A stretch of 17,251 bases of DNA. It comes from Nitrospinota bacterium (GTDB taxonomy: Bacteria; Nitrospinota; Nitrospinia; JACRGO01). The notes under the pieces are model-generated. The model did no database searches. It saw only the letters and a program-made list of their open reading frames with translations, and had not been told where the DNA came from. The translations under genes were made by a program, and so were the position numbers. Shown in pieces: positions 8,033 through 15,944 of the stretch (the stretch's first letter is position 1; each line of letters opens with the position of its first letter). The stretch is from assembly GCA_016212295.1 (NCBI GenBank), contig JACRGO010000122.1, positions 1-17,251 of the forward strand, in the 5' to 3' direction.

Positions 8033-8057
8033 ATCCTGTGCATCCTGTATGTCCCTG
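8033..8057. repeat. 9-bp tandem repeat (ATCCTGTNN)
   Basis: ATCCTGTGC, ATCCTGTAT and a diverged GTCCCTGTT follow one another directly downstream of hisS. It is a simple intergenic tandem repeat with no recognisable coding or regulatory role. Confidence 0.6.
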
Positions 8058-8112
8058 TTTAATTATTTTTTGTTTTTTGACTGGGATGAATAACAAAAAA
8101 CCCTGCCACAAA

Positions 8113-8148
8113 TTCAGGCGCTTTGGTTCTCATAACGCTTCAGGCGCT
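8113..8148. repeat. Direct 10-bp repeats before the tig promoter
   Basis: TTCAGGCGCT occurs at 8113-8122 and again at 8139-8148, 26 bases apart start to start. The pair ends just upstream of the proposed tig -35. This could be a regulator site or simply a repeat fragment. Confidence 0.4.
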
Positions 8149-8156
8149 CCACTTTT

Positions 8157-8186
8157 TTGCGTTTACCATAATCCATTTGTTATACT
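8157..8186 (+). promoter_or_regulatory. Candidate sigma-70-type promoter of tig
   Basis: A -10 box TATACT (8181-8186, 5/6 to consensus) is preceded by 18 bases and a weak -35 TTGCGT (8157-8162). The predicted start near 8193 leaves about 24 bases of leader containing the ribosome binding site at 8203-8208. No CIRCE element or sigma-32-type box was seen. Confidence 0.45.
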
Positions 8187-8202
8187 TTGCTTATAGCCAT
8201 TT

Positions 8203-8208
8203 AGGAGG
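8203..8208 (+). promoter_or_regulatory. Ribosome binding site choosing the TTG start of tig
   Basis: AGGAGG is 8 bases from the TTG at 8217 but only 2 bases from the earlier in-frame GTG at 8211. Normal spacing therefore favours TTG. Confidence 0.75.
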
Positions 8209-8216
8209 AAGTGGAA

Positions 8217-9545
8217 TTGCCTACAATTGAAGCAAAGGACGTCTCGCCTTGTAAAAAGGAGCTTGTTATCGAGGTTTCGCCTGATATCATTAACGAAGAG
8301 GTGAATAAAATATTCAAACGGCTTGGGAATGAAATAAACGTCCCGGGCTTCCGCAAGGGAAAAATCCCGGTCCATATAATTAAAAGGAAATATGGTCCAC
8401 ATGCCCAGGAGGAAGCAATCAACCAAAGCATTCCCAAGGCGTATGCCGAGGCCGTAAAGGAACTGGGACTCACCCCTGTCGGGGACCCGGTCATTGATAA
8501 AGTGGAGGTTGATGGAGAAAAACCCGTCCGCTTCTCCGCGACCGTGGAACACCTGCCCCCTGTTGACCTTAAAAATTACAAGGGCTTTAAGTTCGAGTGG
8601 AAAATAGTGAAAATCACCGACGAGGAAGTGGACCGGGAGGTCGCCAGATTTCAGGAGGGCCATTCCGAGTTGGAGAGCGTTTCAGGCCGTTGCGCGGAAA
8701 AGGGGGATTACGTCATCATTGACTTTGAAGGCTTCACGGACGGCAAACCAATAGCCGGTGGCGTTGGAAAGGGCCTTCAGGTTTGCCTGGGCGCCGGTGG
8801 TTTTCTGCCGGAACTTGAAGCCGGAATCATTGGAATGAGCCTTGGCGACAGGAAAGAGATTGAAGCCGTTTTCCCGGAAGAATACCGCTCCAAGGATTTG
8901 GCCGGCAAAAAAGCCCTTTTCAAGGTCATCTTAAACGAGATCAAGGCCAAGAACATTCCCGAACTCACGGATTCCTTTGTCAAGGAGCACTTTAAGGAGG
9001 AAAATCTTGCCGCCTTTAAGGCGTCCATCAGAAAGGACCTGGAAAAGAGGGAAGAAGAGGCTGGAAAACTGGACTTGCGGGACAATATGTTCCTCAAGAT
9101 TTTTGAAGCGAACCATTTTGATTTTCCGGAGTCCCTTATAGAATCACAAGCCCGAATGATGGCCTACAACAGTATGCGGCAGATCGGCTTTAGCGAGGAA
9201 ATGATCAAGAAGGACGCTGAAAAATTTCAACATTTCAAGGAATCCCTTCTCTCCACGGCAAGGACAAGCGTGCTCAGCCAGCTTATAAGGGAAAGACTGA
9301 AGGAACTGGAAAGCATTGAGGTAAAGGAAGAAGATCTGGCCGAGGCATTGAACAGCGGCGCTGACAGGTTCGGGAAGCCCTTTCCAATGCCCAGGAGCCG
9401 CGGCAAGGAGGACGAAGCGTACTTGGATTACCATAGATCCCGGATCATCGATGACAAGATTTTTGAGTTCCTTGAGTCCAATAACAATGTTGAGAAGGTT
9501 TATATTGACAGGCCAAAAAATATTTCAGATAATGAAAATACATAG
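8217..9545 (+). CDS. tig: Trigger factor, ribosome-associated chaperone
   Basis: Trigger factor docks at the ribosomal exit tunnel, shields nascent chains and has peptidyl-prolyl isomerase activity. The N-terminal ribosome-binding domain carries the signature loop GFRKGKIP near residues 44-51. The FKBP-like domain runs from about 165 to 245 (KGDYVIIDFEGFTDGKPI to KALFKVILNEIKAKNIPEL). A helical SurA-like C-terminal chaperone domain follows, to residue 442. Length is typical of the family (about 430-450). The TTG start at 8217 is chosen from ribosome-binding-site spacing; GTG at 8211 would add two residues. It precedes clpP and clpX, the common bacterial order, but a 198-base gap with an inverted repeat lies between tig and clpP, so partial transcriptional separation is likely. 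Confidence 0.96.
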   Translation: MPTIEAKDVSPCKKELVIEVSPDIINEEVNKIFKRLGNEINVPGFRKGKIPVHIIKRKYGPHAQEEAINQSIPKAYAEAVKELGLTPVGDPVIDKVEVDGEKPVRFSATVEHLPPVDLKNYKGFKFEWKIVKITDEEVDREVARFQEGHSELESVSGRCAEKGDYVIIDFEGFTDGKPIAGGVGKGLQVCLGAGGFLPELEAGIIGMSLGDRKEIEAVFPEEYRSKDLAGKKALFKVILNEIKAKNIPELTDSFVKEHFKEENLAAFKASIRKDLEKREEEAGKLDLRDNMFLKIFEANHFDFPESLIESQARMMAYNSMRQIGFSEEMIKKDAEKFQHFKESLLSTARTSVLSQLIRERLKELESIEVKEEDLAEALNSGADRFGKPFPMPRSRGKEDEAYLDYHRSRIIDDKIFEFLESNNNVEKVYIDRPKNISDNENT

Positions 9546-9572
9546 CGAGACTTGGCCGCGAACAAATTTATA

Positions 9573-9670
9573 AAGTGCCTAAAGTGAGCTAAAGTGCCTA
9601 AAGTTGTGGTGGATTTTTTTATATGAAAATAACTTCCTCAACTTTAGTTCACTTAAAACTTTAGGCACTT
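9573..9670. repeat. Imperfect long inverted repeat between tig and clpP
   Basis: The left arm (9573-9609) is built of AAAGTGCCT-, AAAGTGAGCT- and AAAGTGCCT-type units. The right arm (9636-9670) contains their reverse complements: AACTTTAGTTCACTT, then ACTTTAGGCACTT. The loop is AT-rich (TTTTTTTATATGAAAAT). Transcribed, it could form an imperfect stem of about 35 pairs. There is no terminal T run after it, so attenuation or mRNA processing is more plausible than simple termination. Confidence 0.75.
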
Positions 9671-9706
9671 CAAACTTGAAATGAAAAAACCTGCGCGGAC
9701 AACGCA

Positions 9707-9725
9707 AATTTCTGAACGTAATAAT
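9707..9725 (+). promoter_or_regulatory. Conserved 19-bp block upstream of clpP (copy 2)
   Basis: AATTTCTGAACGTAATAAT differs from the hisS copy (6647-6665) at one base and ends in AATAAT, a 5/6 match to a -10 box. A 4/6 -35 (CGGACA, 9696-9701) lies 17 bases before TAATAA. If it acts as a promoter, the start would fall within the clpP ribosome binding site, which is awkward, so a leader or operator role is also possible. Confidence 0.4.
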
Positions 9726-9729
9726 ATTG

Positions 9730-9735
9730 AAGGTG
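9730..9735 (+). promoter_or_regulatory. Ribosome binding site choosing the clpP start
   Basis: AAGGTG lies 8 bases before ATG 9744. The in-frame ATG at 9681 would add 21 residues with no family similarity and would place the conserved 19-bp block inside the coding region. Confidence 0.7.
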
Positions 9736-9743
9736 AAAAAAAC

Positions 9744-10370
9744 ATGAGAAATCTGATACCAATGGTCGTGGAGCAAACCAGCAGGGGGGAACGCTCCTAC
9801 GACATTTATTCCAGGCTTTTAAAGGACCGGATCGTGTTCCTGGGAAGCGCCATAGACGACTACGTGGCGAACCTGATGATCGCGCAGTTGCTTTTTCTGG
9901 AGGCGGAAGATCCGGACCAGGACATCTATCTCTACATCAATTCCCCGGGCGGCGTGGTGACGTCCGGAATGGCGATATACGACACAATGCAGTATATAAG
10001 GCCAAGGGTCCATACGATCTGCATCGGCCTGGCGGCCAGCATGGGCGCCCTCCTTCTCTGCGCCGGGACCAAGGGCAAGAGGTTCGCCCTTCCCAATTCC
10101 AGGATAATGATTCACCAGCCGACCGGCGGGTTCCAGGGCCAGAGCACGGACATAGCCATTCAGGCCAAGGAAATCCTGAAGATGCGCGAAAGACTGGACC
10201 AGATCATCGCGGAACATACTGGACAGGACTTGGAAAAGGTGCGGGCAGATACCGAACGCGACTTTTACATGGACGGGAAAATGGGCAAGGAATACGGGAT
10301 CATCGACGAAGTCATTGCCTCCAGAAGAAAAAAAGAGCCGGAAAAAGAGACAAAAAAGGAGGGTGAATGA
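9744..10370 (+). CDS. clpP: ATP-dependent Clp protease proteolytic subunit
   Basis: Serine peptidase that forms the double-heptamer proteolytic chamber in the cytosol, fed by ClpX or other Clp ATPases. At 208 residues its length is standard. The catalytic triad is visible: Ser99 in [11 protein letters not shown], His124 in IMIHQPTGG and Asp173 in [20 protein letters not shown] forms the oxyanion region. The N-terminus [21 protein letters not shown] is the usual propeptide and axial-loop segment. The C-terminal tail is lysine/glutamate-rich. The stop codon overlaps the clpX start (ATGA, 10367-10370), so ClpP and ClpX are probably translationally coupled. Confidence 0.97.
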   Translation: MRNLIPMVVEQTSRGERSYDIYSRLLKDRIVFLGSAIDDYVANLMIAQLLFLEAEDPDQDIYLYINSPGGVVTSGMAIYDTMQYIRPRVHTICIGLAASMGALLLCAGTKGKRFALPNSRIMIHQPTGGFQGQSTDIAIQAKEILKMRERLDQIIAEHTGQDLEKVRADTERDFYMDGKMGKEYGIIDEVIASRRKKEPEKETKKEGE

Positions 10371-11611
10371 GCATAGCCAGGGGGGACGGGGGCGCCACCC
10401 TTAGGTGCTCCTTCTGCGGCAAGAGCCAGGAGGAAGTAAAGAAATTAATAGCCGGGCCGACCGTCTACATCTGCGACGAATGCATCAATCTCTGCAACGA
10501 GATCATGGTGGAGGAGTCGACGCAGGAGAAGGGCGATGAGTTCCAGCGTCTCTTCAAGCCCAGCGAAATCCACAAGATACTGAACAGCTATGTTATCGGG
10601 CAGACAAGGGCCAAAAAGGTCCTTTCCGTTGCCGTGCATAATCATTACAAGCGGATTTATTCAAATCTCGACCTGGATGACGTCGAGCTCCAGAAAAGCA
10701 ATATCCTTCTAATAGGCCCCACCGGAACCGGCAAGACCCTTTTGGCCCAAACCCTTGCCCGCATCCTGGACGTTCCCTTCACAATCGCCGACGCCACGAA
10801 CCTCACAGAGGCGGGATATGTGGGCGAGGACGTCGAGAACATCATATTAAAGCTTTTACAGGCCGCGGACTATGATGTGGAAAAGGCGGAAAGGGGCATC
10901 ATCTATATCGACGAAATCGACAAGATAAGCCGCAAATCCGAGAACCCCTCCATAACGCGCGACGTATCTGGAGAGGGGGTCCAGCAGGCCCTGCTGAAAA
11001 TAATCGAGGGCACCATAGCCTCCGTGCCTCCCCAAGGGGGCCGCAAGCACCCGCACCAGGAATACCTGCAAATAGACACGACCAATATATTATTCATTGT
11101 GGGCGGCGCGTTCGTGGGCCTGGACAAGATTATCGAGTCCAGGCTGGGACGCAAGGTCGTGGGTTTTGGCTCCAAGCTGAAAACCAAGGCGGAAAGGGAC
11201 ATGGGGGAGATACTCTCCCTGGTGCGGCCGGAGGATTTGTTGAAGTACGGTTTGATCCCTGAATTCATAGGAAGGCTTCCTATTATAGCCACCCTTGAAG
11301 AGCTTTCCGAGGACGCCTTGGTGGAAGTCCTCACTAAACCCAAGAATGCCTTGGCCAAGCAATACCAGAAAATCTTTGAATTCGAAAGCGTGAAGCTCAA
11401 GTTCACCGATGGCGCCATAAGGGCAGTTGCCAAAAAGGCGGTGCAAAGGGAGAGCGGGGCCAGGGGCCTGCGCTCCATTCTCGAGGAAGTCATGCTGGAT
11501 ATCATGTACGACCTTCCTTCGCAAACGAATATTTCCGAATGCATCATCACGGAAGAGAGCATTAATAATTCGGCTACCCCATTGCTCATGTACGAAAAGA
11601 AGGCCAGTTGA
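10367..11611 (+). CDS. clpX: ClpX AAA+ unfoldase, ATPase partner of ClpP
   Basis: Hexameric unfoldase that recognises substrates and threads them into ClpP. The N-terminal zinc-binding domain has Cys14, Cys17, Cys36 and Cys39. Walker A is GPTGTGKT at 117-124, the pore loop GYVG at 150-153 and Walker B IIYIDEID at 178-185; the arginine-finger segment is [11 protein letters not shown]. The ClpP-docking loop reads VVGFG where Escherichia coli has an IGF tripeptide, a conservative change. The length of 414 is normal. A strong AGGAGG (10358-10363) within the end of clpP precedes the ATG by only 3 bases. Translational coupling through the overlapping ATGA can compensate. Confidence 0.97.
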   Translation: MSIARGDGGATLRCSFCGKSQEEVKKLIAGPTVYICDECINLCNEIMVEESTQEKGDEFQRLFKPSEIHKILNSYVIGQTRAKKVLSVAVHNHYKRIYSNLDLDDVELQKSNILLIGPTGTGKTLLAQTLARILDVPFTIADATNLTEAGYVGEDVENIILKLLQAADYDVEKAERGIIYIDEIDKISRKSENPSITRDVSGEGVQQALLKIIEGTIASVPPQGGRKHPHQEYLQIDTTNILFIVGGAFVGLDKIIESRLGRKVVGFGSKLKTKAERDMGEILSLVRPEDLLKYGLIPEFIGRLPIIATLEELSEDALVEVLTKPKNALAKQYQKIFEFESVKLKFTDGAIRAVAKKAVQRESGARGLRSILEEVMLDIMYDLPSQTNISECIITEESINNSATPLLMYEKKAS

Positions 11612-11651
11612 ATCAACCATGAATGAACACGAATTTTCACTAATTTTTAAA

Positions 11652-11824
11652 AACCATGTAACTATTCAGCAGCCACATAAATTGTAATTAAAAATATGCC
11701 ACAAAGACACCAGGACACAAAGCATCACAAAGACATTTTAAGTATTAAATCTTAGTGAATTCTTGTGCCTTTGTGTCTTAGTGGCAAAAAAAAAGCATAG
11801 CGGCTGAGTAGTTACTTCGTGGTT
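11652..11824. repeat. Nested palindromic element between clpX and lon
   Basis: Two sets of inverted arms are nested. The outer arms 11652-11674 and 11802-11824 share GTAACTAYTCAGC with its complement; the left carries AACCATGTAACTATTCAGC and the right GGCTGAGTAGTTAC. The inner arms 11698-11722 and 11762-11785 are CCACAAAGACACCAGGACAC and its approximate complement CTTTGTGTCTTAGTGG. It fills most of the 283-base gap. The nesting suggests one repeat inserted in another, or a single MITE-like unit. No coding potential was seen. Confidence 0.8.
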
Positions 11825-11894
11825 AAATTATTTTTATATTCTATAACTGCTCCGGCATTTTTATCTTTCATTCTTTTAAAACCAGGCCTGCCTT

Positions 11895-14315
11895 TTGGAA
11901 GATAAATCCTACACTGACTTGAAAATCCTCCCCTTGATCCCCCTTCGGGATATCGTTGTATTTCCGCACATGGTCATTCCTCTTTTTGTCGGACGGGAAA
12001 AATCCGTCAGGGCCGTGGAAGCCGCCTACAATCTGGACAAAAAAATAATGCTGGCCGTGCAAAAAGAAGCCCGGTCCAACGATCCCTTTCCCGATGAAAT
12101 TTTTAAAATCGGGACCATTGCCGAAATAGTCCAGATAGTCAAGCTTTCCGACGGCACCATTAAAATCCTGGTGGAAGGTAAAAAACGCGCCAAGGTAACC
12201 GCCTTTTTGGATAATCCCGACTTTCTTGAGGCGGCCTGCGCCGAAATAGAAGACATCAGAGGCGGCTCCCCTGAAACCGTGGCCCTGATGCGGGCGGCCT
12301 TGTCCGCCTTTGAGAAATTCTTGAAGTTGAGCCAGCGCGTCCCGCCTGAGACCCTTCTCGCCCTTGCGGATATCAATGATCCCGGGCATTTCGCCGATCT
12401 AATCGCTTCACACTTGAGCGTTAAAATCGAGGACAAGCAGCTATTGCTCGAAACCCCTGACCCCCGGCAAAGGATTGAGAAGGTATTCGCGATGCTCAAT
12501 TCAGAGCTGGAAATACTGGATCTGGAAAAAAAGGTCCGCGGCAGGGTCAAGGACCAGATGGAACAAAACCAGAAGGAATATTACCTGAACGAGCAATTAA
12601 GGGCCATTCAGAAGGAGCTTGGAAAGGGAGATGAAAAAACTGAAATCGAGGAACTGCGGGAAAAAATACAAAACGCCGGCATGCCTGTTGACGTCAACAA
12701 AAAGGCCCTCAAGGAGCTTCGCCGCCTGGAGATGATGCAGCCCATGTCATCGGAAGCAACCGTGGTAAGGAATTACATAGACTGGCTTGTGGATCTCCCG
12801 TGGAAACCAGGCGCCGCTGACAGATTGAACATAAAAAGGGCCGGGGAAATCCTGGATGAGGACCATTATGGCCTGGAAAAGATCAAGGAAAGGATACTGG
12901 AATATCTCGCGGTGAGAAAATTATCCAGGAAGATGAAGGGACCCATTCTTTGTTTCGCGGGACCTCCAGGCGTTGGCAAGACGTCCCTTGGGAAATCCAT
13001 CGCCAGGGCCCTGGGAAGAAAATTCGCGCGGGTCTCTCTTGGGGGAATCAGGGATGAAGCTGAAATCCGGGGCCACCGGAGGACCTACATAGGGTCAATG
13101 CCCGGCAAAATAATTCAATCCATAAAAAAGGCGGGGACCAGGAACCCCGTGCTCATGCTTGATGAAATAGACAAGATGGGGAACGACTTCCGGGGGGACC
13201 CGGCCAGCGCCCTTCTGGAGGTCCTGGATCCTGAGCAGAACCATGCCTTCAATGACCACTACCTGGAAGTGGATTACGACCTCTCCGAGGTGGTGTTCAT
13301 TACAACCGCGAATATTCTATATACTATCCCCAAGCCTCTGCTGGACAGAATGGAAGTGCTGCGACTCCCGGGCTATACGGATTTCGAGAAAGTTAAAATT
13401 TCGGAAAAATTTCTTATCCCAAGAAAAATAGAGGAACACGGGCTCTCAAAAAACAAAATCACCTTTGAGCGGTCCAGCATTGAAAAGATCATCCGGAGTT
13501 ATACCCGCGAAGCGGGAGTCAGGAACCTGGAAAGGGAAATAGCCGCGATATGCAGAAAAACCGCCAAGTCGGTGGTGGAAAAAAAGAAAAGGATGGAAAG
13601 GACCGTCATAACCGGGAAGTCCGTCCAAAAATTGCTCGGCCCTTCGAAGTTTAATCCGGACCGCAGGGAAGAAAAAGATGAAACCGGCGCCGCCACTGGC
13701 TTGGCCTGGACGGAAGTAGGGGGCGAGTTGCTTGCCACCGAAGTGGTGGTCACTGACGGGAAGGGGGAACTCACCCTGACTGGAAAACTTGGGGACGTGA
13801 TGAAGGAGTCCGCGAGGGCTGCCTTTACCTACGTCCGCTCCATAGCTCCGAGATTGGGATTGAGCAGGAATTTTTATAAAAACAAGGACATTCACATTCA
13901 TGTGCCTGAGGGCGCCATTCCCAAGGACGGGCCCTCAGCCGGAATCACCTTGGCCACCGCGCTTATTTCCGCCCTGGCGAAAATTCCAGTGAAACACGAT
14001 TTGGCCATGACCGGAGAAATAACCTTGCGCGGGAAAGTCCTGCCTGTCGGCGGGATAAAGGAAAAGGTCCTGGCCGCCCATCGCGGCAGGATTTCGGAGG
14101 TGATCATCCCCAAGGACAATGAAAATGATTTGAGGGAAATTCCGGCCAATGTGCGGAAGAGGATAAAGTTCCACGCTGTCAGTAAAATGGACGAGGTCCT
14201 GGATTTGGCGTTTCCAGGAAAAATCAAGGACTCGCCTCCCAAGGAGGACTTGAAGAACCCAGGGAAGTTGCCTGAATATGATAGGAACCAGAACTTTCCC
14301 CTATCCATTAATTAA
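11895..14315 (+). CDS. lon: Lon ATP-dependent protease
   Basis: Homohexameric cytosolic protease that degrades misfolded and regulatory proteins. It has 806 residues, slightly longer than E. coli Lon (784). The order is an N-terminal LAN substrate domain ([23 protein letters not shown]), a coiled-coil linker, an AAA+ module with Walker A GPPGVGKT at 356-363 (Lys362) and Walker [11 protein letters not shown], then a C-terminal peptidase. The catalytic dyad is Ser681 in KDGPSAG and Lys722 in GGIKEKVLA. The last 25 residues are a charged tail beyond the conserved region. TTG at 11895 is the only start before the in-frame TAA at 11877; its ribosome binding site is weak. A repeat element separates it from clpX, so it likely has its own promoter. 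The FlgO-like lipoprotein follows 21 bases later. Confidence 0.97.
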   Translation: MEDKSYTDLKILPLIPLRDIVVFPHMVIPLFVGREKSVRAVEAAYNLDKKIMLAVQKEARSNDPFPDEIFKIGTIAEIVQIVKLSDGTIKILVEGKKRAKVTAFLDNPDFLEAACAEIEDIRGGSPETVALMRAALSAFEKFLKLSQRVPPETLLALADINDPGHFADLIASHLSVKIEDKQLLLETPDPRQRIEKVFAMLNSELEILDLEKKVRGRVKDQMEQNQKEYYLNEQLRAIQKELGKGDEKTEIEELREKIQNAGMPVDVNKKALKELRRLEMMQPMSSEATVVRNYIDWLVDLPWKPGAADRLNIKRAGEILDEDHYGLEKIKERILEYLAVRKLSRKMKGPILCFAGPPGVGKTSLGKSIARALGRKFARVSLGGIRDEAEIRGHRRTYIGSMPGKIIQSIKKAGTRNPVLMLDEIDKMGNDFRGDPASALLEVLDPEQNHAFNDHYLEVDYDLSEVVFITTANILYTIPKPLLDRMEVLRLPGYTDFEKVKISEKFLIPRKIEEHGLSKNKITFERSSIEKIIRSYTREAGVRNLEREIAAICRKTAKSVVEKKKRMERTVITGKSVQKLLGPSKFNPDRREEKDETGAATGLAWTEVGGELLATEVVVTDGKGELTLTGKLGDVMKESARAAFTYVRSIAPRLGLSRNFYKNKDIHIHVPEGAIPKDGPSAGITLATALISALAKIPVKHDLAMTGEITLRGKVLPVGGIKEKVLAAHRGRISEVIIPKDNENDLREIPANVRKRIKFHAVSKMDEVLDLAFPGKIKDSPPKEDLKNPGKLPEYDRNQNFPLSIN

Positions 14316-14336
14316 CCTTTTTTAAAAGAGGCGGGA

Positions 14337-14930
14337 ATGAAAATGAAACTGTTTTCCATTAGGTCCGTTCTGATTTTCCCTCTGTTTTTTTTATTGGCGG
14401 GCTGTGAATTTTCCTTGAAGCCGCCGACGCAATTCAAGGAATTTTTCAAGACCGAAGCGGATTCCAAATATTACAACCGGAAGTGCGGCAACCTCCTGGA
14501 GCAGCTCAACCAGAAGCTGGGTGAATACGGGATCAGGAGAATAGCGGTCATGGATTTCGTGGATTATGAAGGAAAGGTTTCCGAACTGGGAAGGTTCCTG
14601 AGCTCAAATCTGATGGTGCAGATACCCAAGGAGAGCGAACTAATTGTCGTTCAGAGAGGCCAGGTTGAGAAGGCCTTGCAGGAACTGGGGATTCCACCCA
14701 GGGAAGGCTACGACCTGGACGCTATAAACAAATTGGGCAAGAAACTGGCGGTTGACGGGATCGTTGTTGGAAAACTGGTGGACCTCGGAACCAACATTGA
14801 CGTGAATTTGAAAATGGTGGATGTGAATACCGGTGACGTCATAGCAACCGCCTCTGAATCCCTGGCGCGCACCAAGTACGCAGTGGAGATGAGTGAAAGG
14901 CATGTAACGGCGCCAACCGCGTCCAAATAA
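14337..14930 (+). CDS. FlgO/CsgG-like lipoprotein
   Basis: This 197-residue exported protein has a signal peptide with a hydrophobic core (LIFPLFFLL) and the lipobox LAGC, with Cys23 as the expected lipidated residue. After a linker, IRRIAVMDFVDYEGKVSELGRFLSSNL, ELIVVQRGQVEKALQELG and KLAVDGIVVGKLVD follow the pattern of the FlgO domain and the CsgG N-terminal fold, ending with IDVNLKMVDVNTGDVIATAS. FlgO proteins are outer-membrane lipoproteins linked to flagella in Vibrio, but the domain is widespread and no flagellar gene is present here. Start ATG 14337 has an AGAGGCGGGA purine run just upstream; ATG 14343 is an alternative. The 21-base gap after lon suggests co-transcription. The function in this organism is unknown. 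Confidence 0.82.
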   Translation: MKMKLFSIRSVLIFPLFFLLAGCEFSLKPPTQFKEFFKTEADSKYYNRKCGNLLEQLNQKLGEYGIRRIAVMDFVDYEGKVSELGRFLSSNLMVQIPKESELIVVQRGQVEKALQELGIPPREGYDLDAINKLGKKLAVDGIVVGKLVDLGTNIDVNLKMVDVNTGDVIATASESLARTKYAVEMSERHVTAPTASK

Positions 14931-14951
14931 CTATTCACAGCGCGGGCAAAG

Positions 14952-14985
14952 GGCTAAAGGCAAAAGGCTAGAGGCTAAAGGCAAA
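14952..14985. repeat. Short direct repeats (GGCTAAAGGCAAA)
   Basis: GGCTAAAGGCAAA occurs at 14952-14964 and 14973-14985, with a related GGCTAGA unit between. It is a simple intergenic repeat downstream of the lipoprotein gene. Confidence 0.7.
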
Positions 14986-15010
14986 GGAATATTAACCAGA
15001 ACGTACATAA

Positions 15011-15055
15011 AAATTCCCCTCCTTGGAGGGGTGGCGCGGAGCGCCGGGGTGGGTT
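15011..15055. repeat. Dispersed double-hairpin palindromic repeat, copy 2
   Basis: CCCCTCC (15016-15022) pairs with GGAGGGG (15025-15031), and GGCGC (15033-15037) pairs with GCGCC (15041-15045) around GGA. The layout and flanks (AAATT before, GGGGTGGGTTA after) match copy 1 at 38-80. Where the stems differ from copy 1, both strands of the stem differ together. Confidence 0.85.
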
Positions 15056-15116
15056 ATATCAATACTATTTTGAGACTGGCCCCTGGTAATTTGCAACTGC
15101 ATTAAAGGAGAAAATT

Positions 15117-15929
15117 TTGGTTAGAGTCGTAGTGGCGGGCGCGGGCGGAAAAATGGGAAGAAATATCGCCGTTGCCGCGCATAATACACAAGGCGTTGAG
15201 TTGGCTGGAGGGACGGAGATGGAAGGTTCCGGCCTCATTGGCCGTGATATAGGCGAGCTGGCCGGAATCGGTCCCATAGGCAAGACGGTCCTGGCTGACT
15301 TCCGCGCGGCCATGCAAAAGGGAAACGCGGACATGGCCATAGACTTCACAGCCCCTGAGGCCACCATCAGACACCTTGCTGCGGCCGTGGAGCTTAAAAA
15401 AGGCATGGTCATAGGGACCACCGGCATGGAGAAAAGCCATCAAGAAGAGATAAAACGGGCCTCGGAAAAAATCCCGATAGTGTTTGCCCCGAATATGAGC
15501 GTGGGGATCAACCTCATGCTCCGCTTGGTATGCGAGGCGGCAAACGCCCTGGGGGAAGAATACGATATCGAAATAATCGAGGCCCACCATCGTCTCAAAA
15601 AAGACGCCCCCAGCGGCACAGCAATGAAACTGGCCGAGGAACTGGCGCGGGCCACGAACAAGAATCTGGACGAAGCAGGGGTGTTCGCCCGCAAGGGGAT
15701 GATCGGGGCCAGAAAGCGCGGAGAGATCGGCATACAAACCATAAGGGCCGGGGACATCATAGGAGACCATACCGTCTTATTCGGCGGGCTGGGGGAGCGT
15801 ATAGAGATAACACACCGGGCAAGCAGCAGGGAAACCTTTGCCCTGGGGGCGGTAAGGGCCGCCTTGTGGCTGGAGGGCCGCGCGCCAGGATTATATTCCA
15901 TGATGAATGTCCTGGGTTTTTCTTCCTGA
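15117..15929 (+). CDS. dapB: 4-hydroxy-tetrahydrodipicolinate reductase
   Basis: Catalyses the NAD(P)H-dependent reduction of 4-hydroxy-tetrahydrodipicolinate in the diaminopimelate/lysine pathway, so it supports both lysine and peptidoglycan synthesis. It has 270 residues, the normal length. The Rossmann motif GAGGKMGR lies at 8-15, with DFTAPEAT, VIGTTG and FAPNMSVGIN following. The catalytic block is EAHHRLKKDAPSGTA, with His157 and Lys161 matching the family's acid-base and substrate residues. The TTG start has an AAAGGAG ribosome binding site (15104-15110) at 6-base spacing and is needed to complete the nucleotide-binding strand. A PP2C phosphatase gene follows 15 bases later. No other lysine-pathway gene is in the window. 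Confidence 0.96.
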   Translation: MVRVVVAGAGGKMGRNIAVAAHNTQGVELAGGTEMEGSGLIGRDIGELAGIGPIGKTVLADFRAAMQKGNADMAIDFTAPEATIRHLAAAVELKKGMVIGTTGMEKSHQEEIKRASEKIPIVFAPNMSVGINLMLRLVCEAANALGEEYDIEIIEAHHRLKKDAPSGTAMKLAEELARATNKNLDEAGVFARKGMIGARKRGEIGIQTIRAGDIIGDHTVLFGGLGERIEITHRASSRETFALGAVRAALWLEGRAPGLYSMMNVLGFSS

Positions 15930-15944
15930 TAATGGAGAATTATT

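Noticed and set aside
9681-9743. N-terminal extension of ClpP from ATG 9681
   Set aside because: The added 21 residues show no family similarity, and the ATG at 9744 has a well-spaced AAGGTG and gives the standard ClpP length.
8022-9743. CIRCE (HrcA) or sigma-32-type heat-shock elements before tig or clpP
   Set aside because: No TTAGCACTC/GAGTGCTAA inverted repeat and no CTTGAAA/CCCCAT-type pair was seen upstream of tig or clpP; the gap before lon (11612-11894) also showed none.
14337-14930. Assigning the FlgO-like lipoprotein to a flagellar system
   Set aside because: The domain is shared with CsgG-like and other lipoproteins, and no flgP, flgT or other flagellar gene is in the window.
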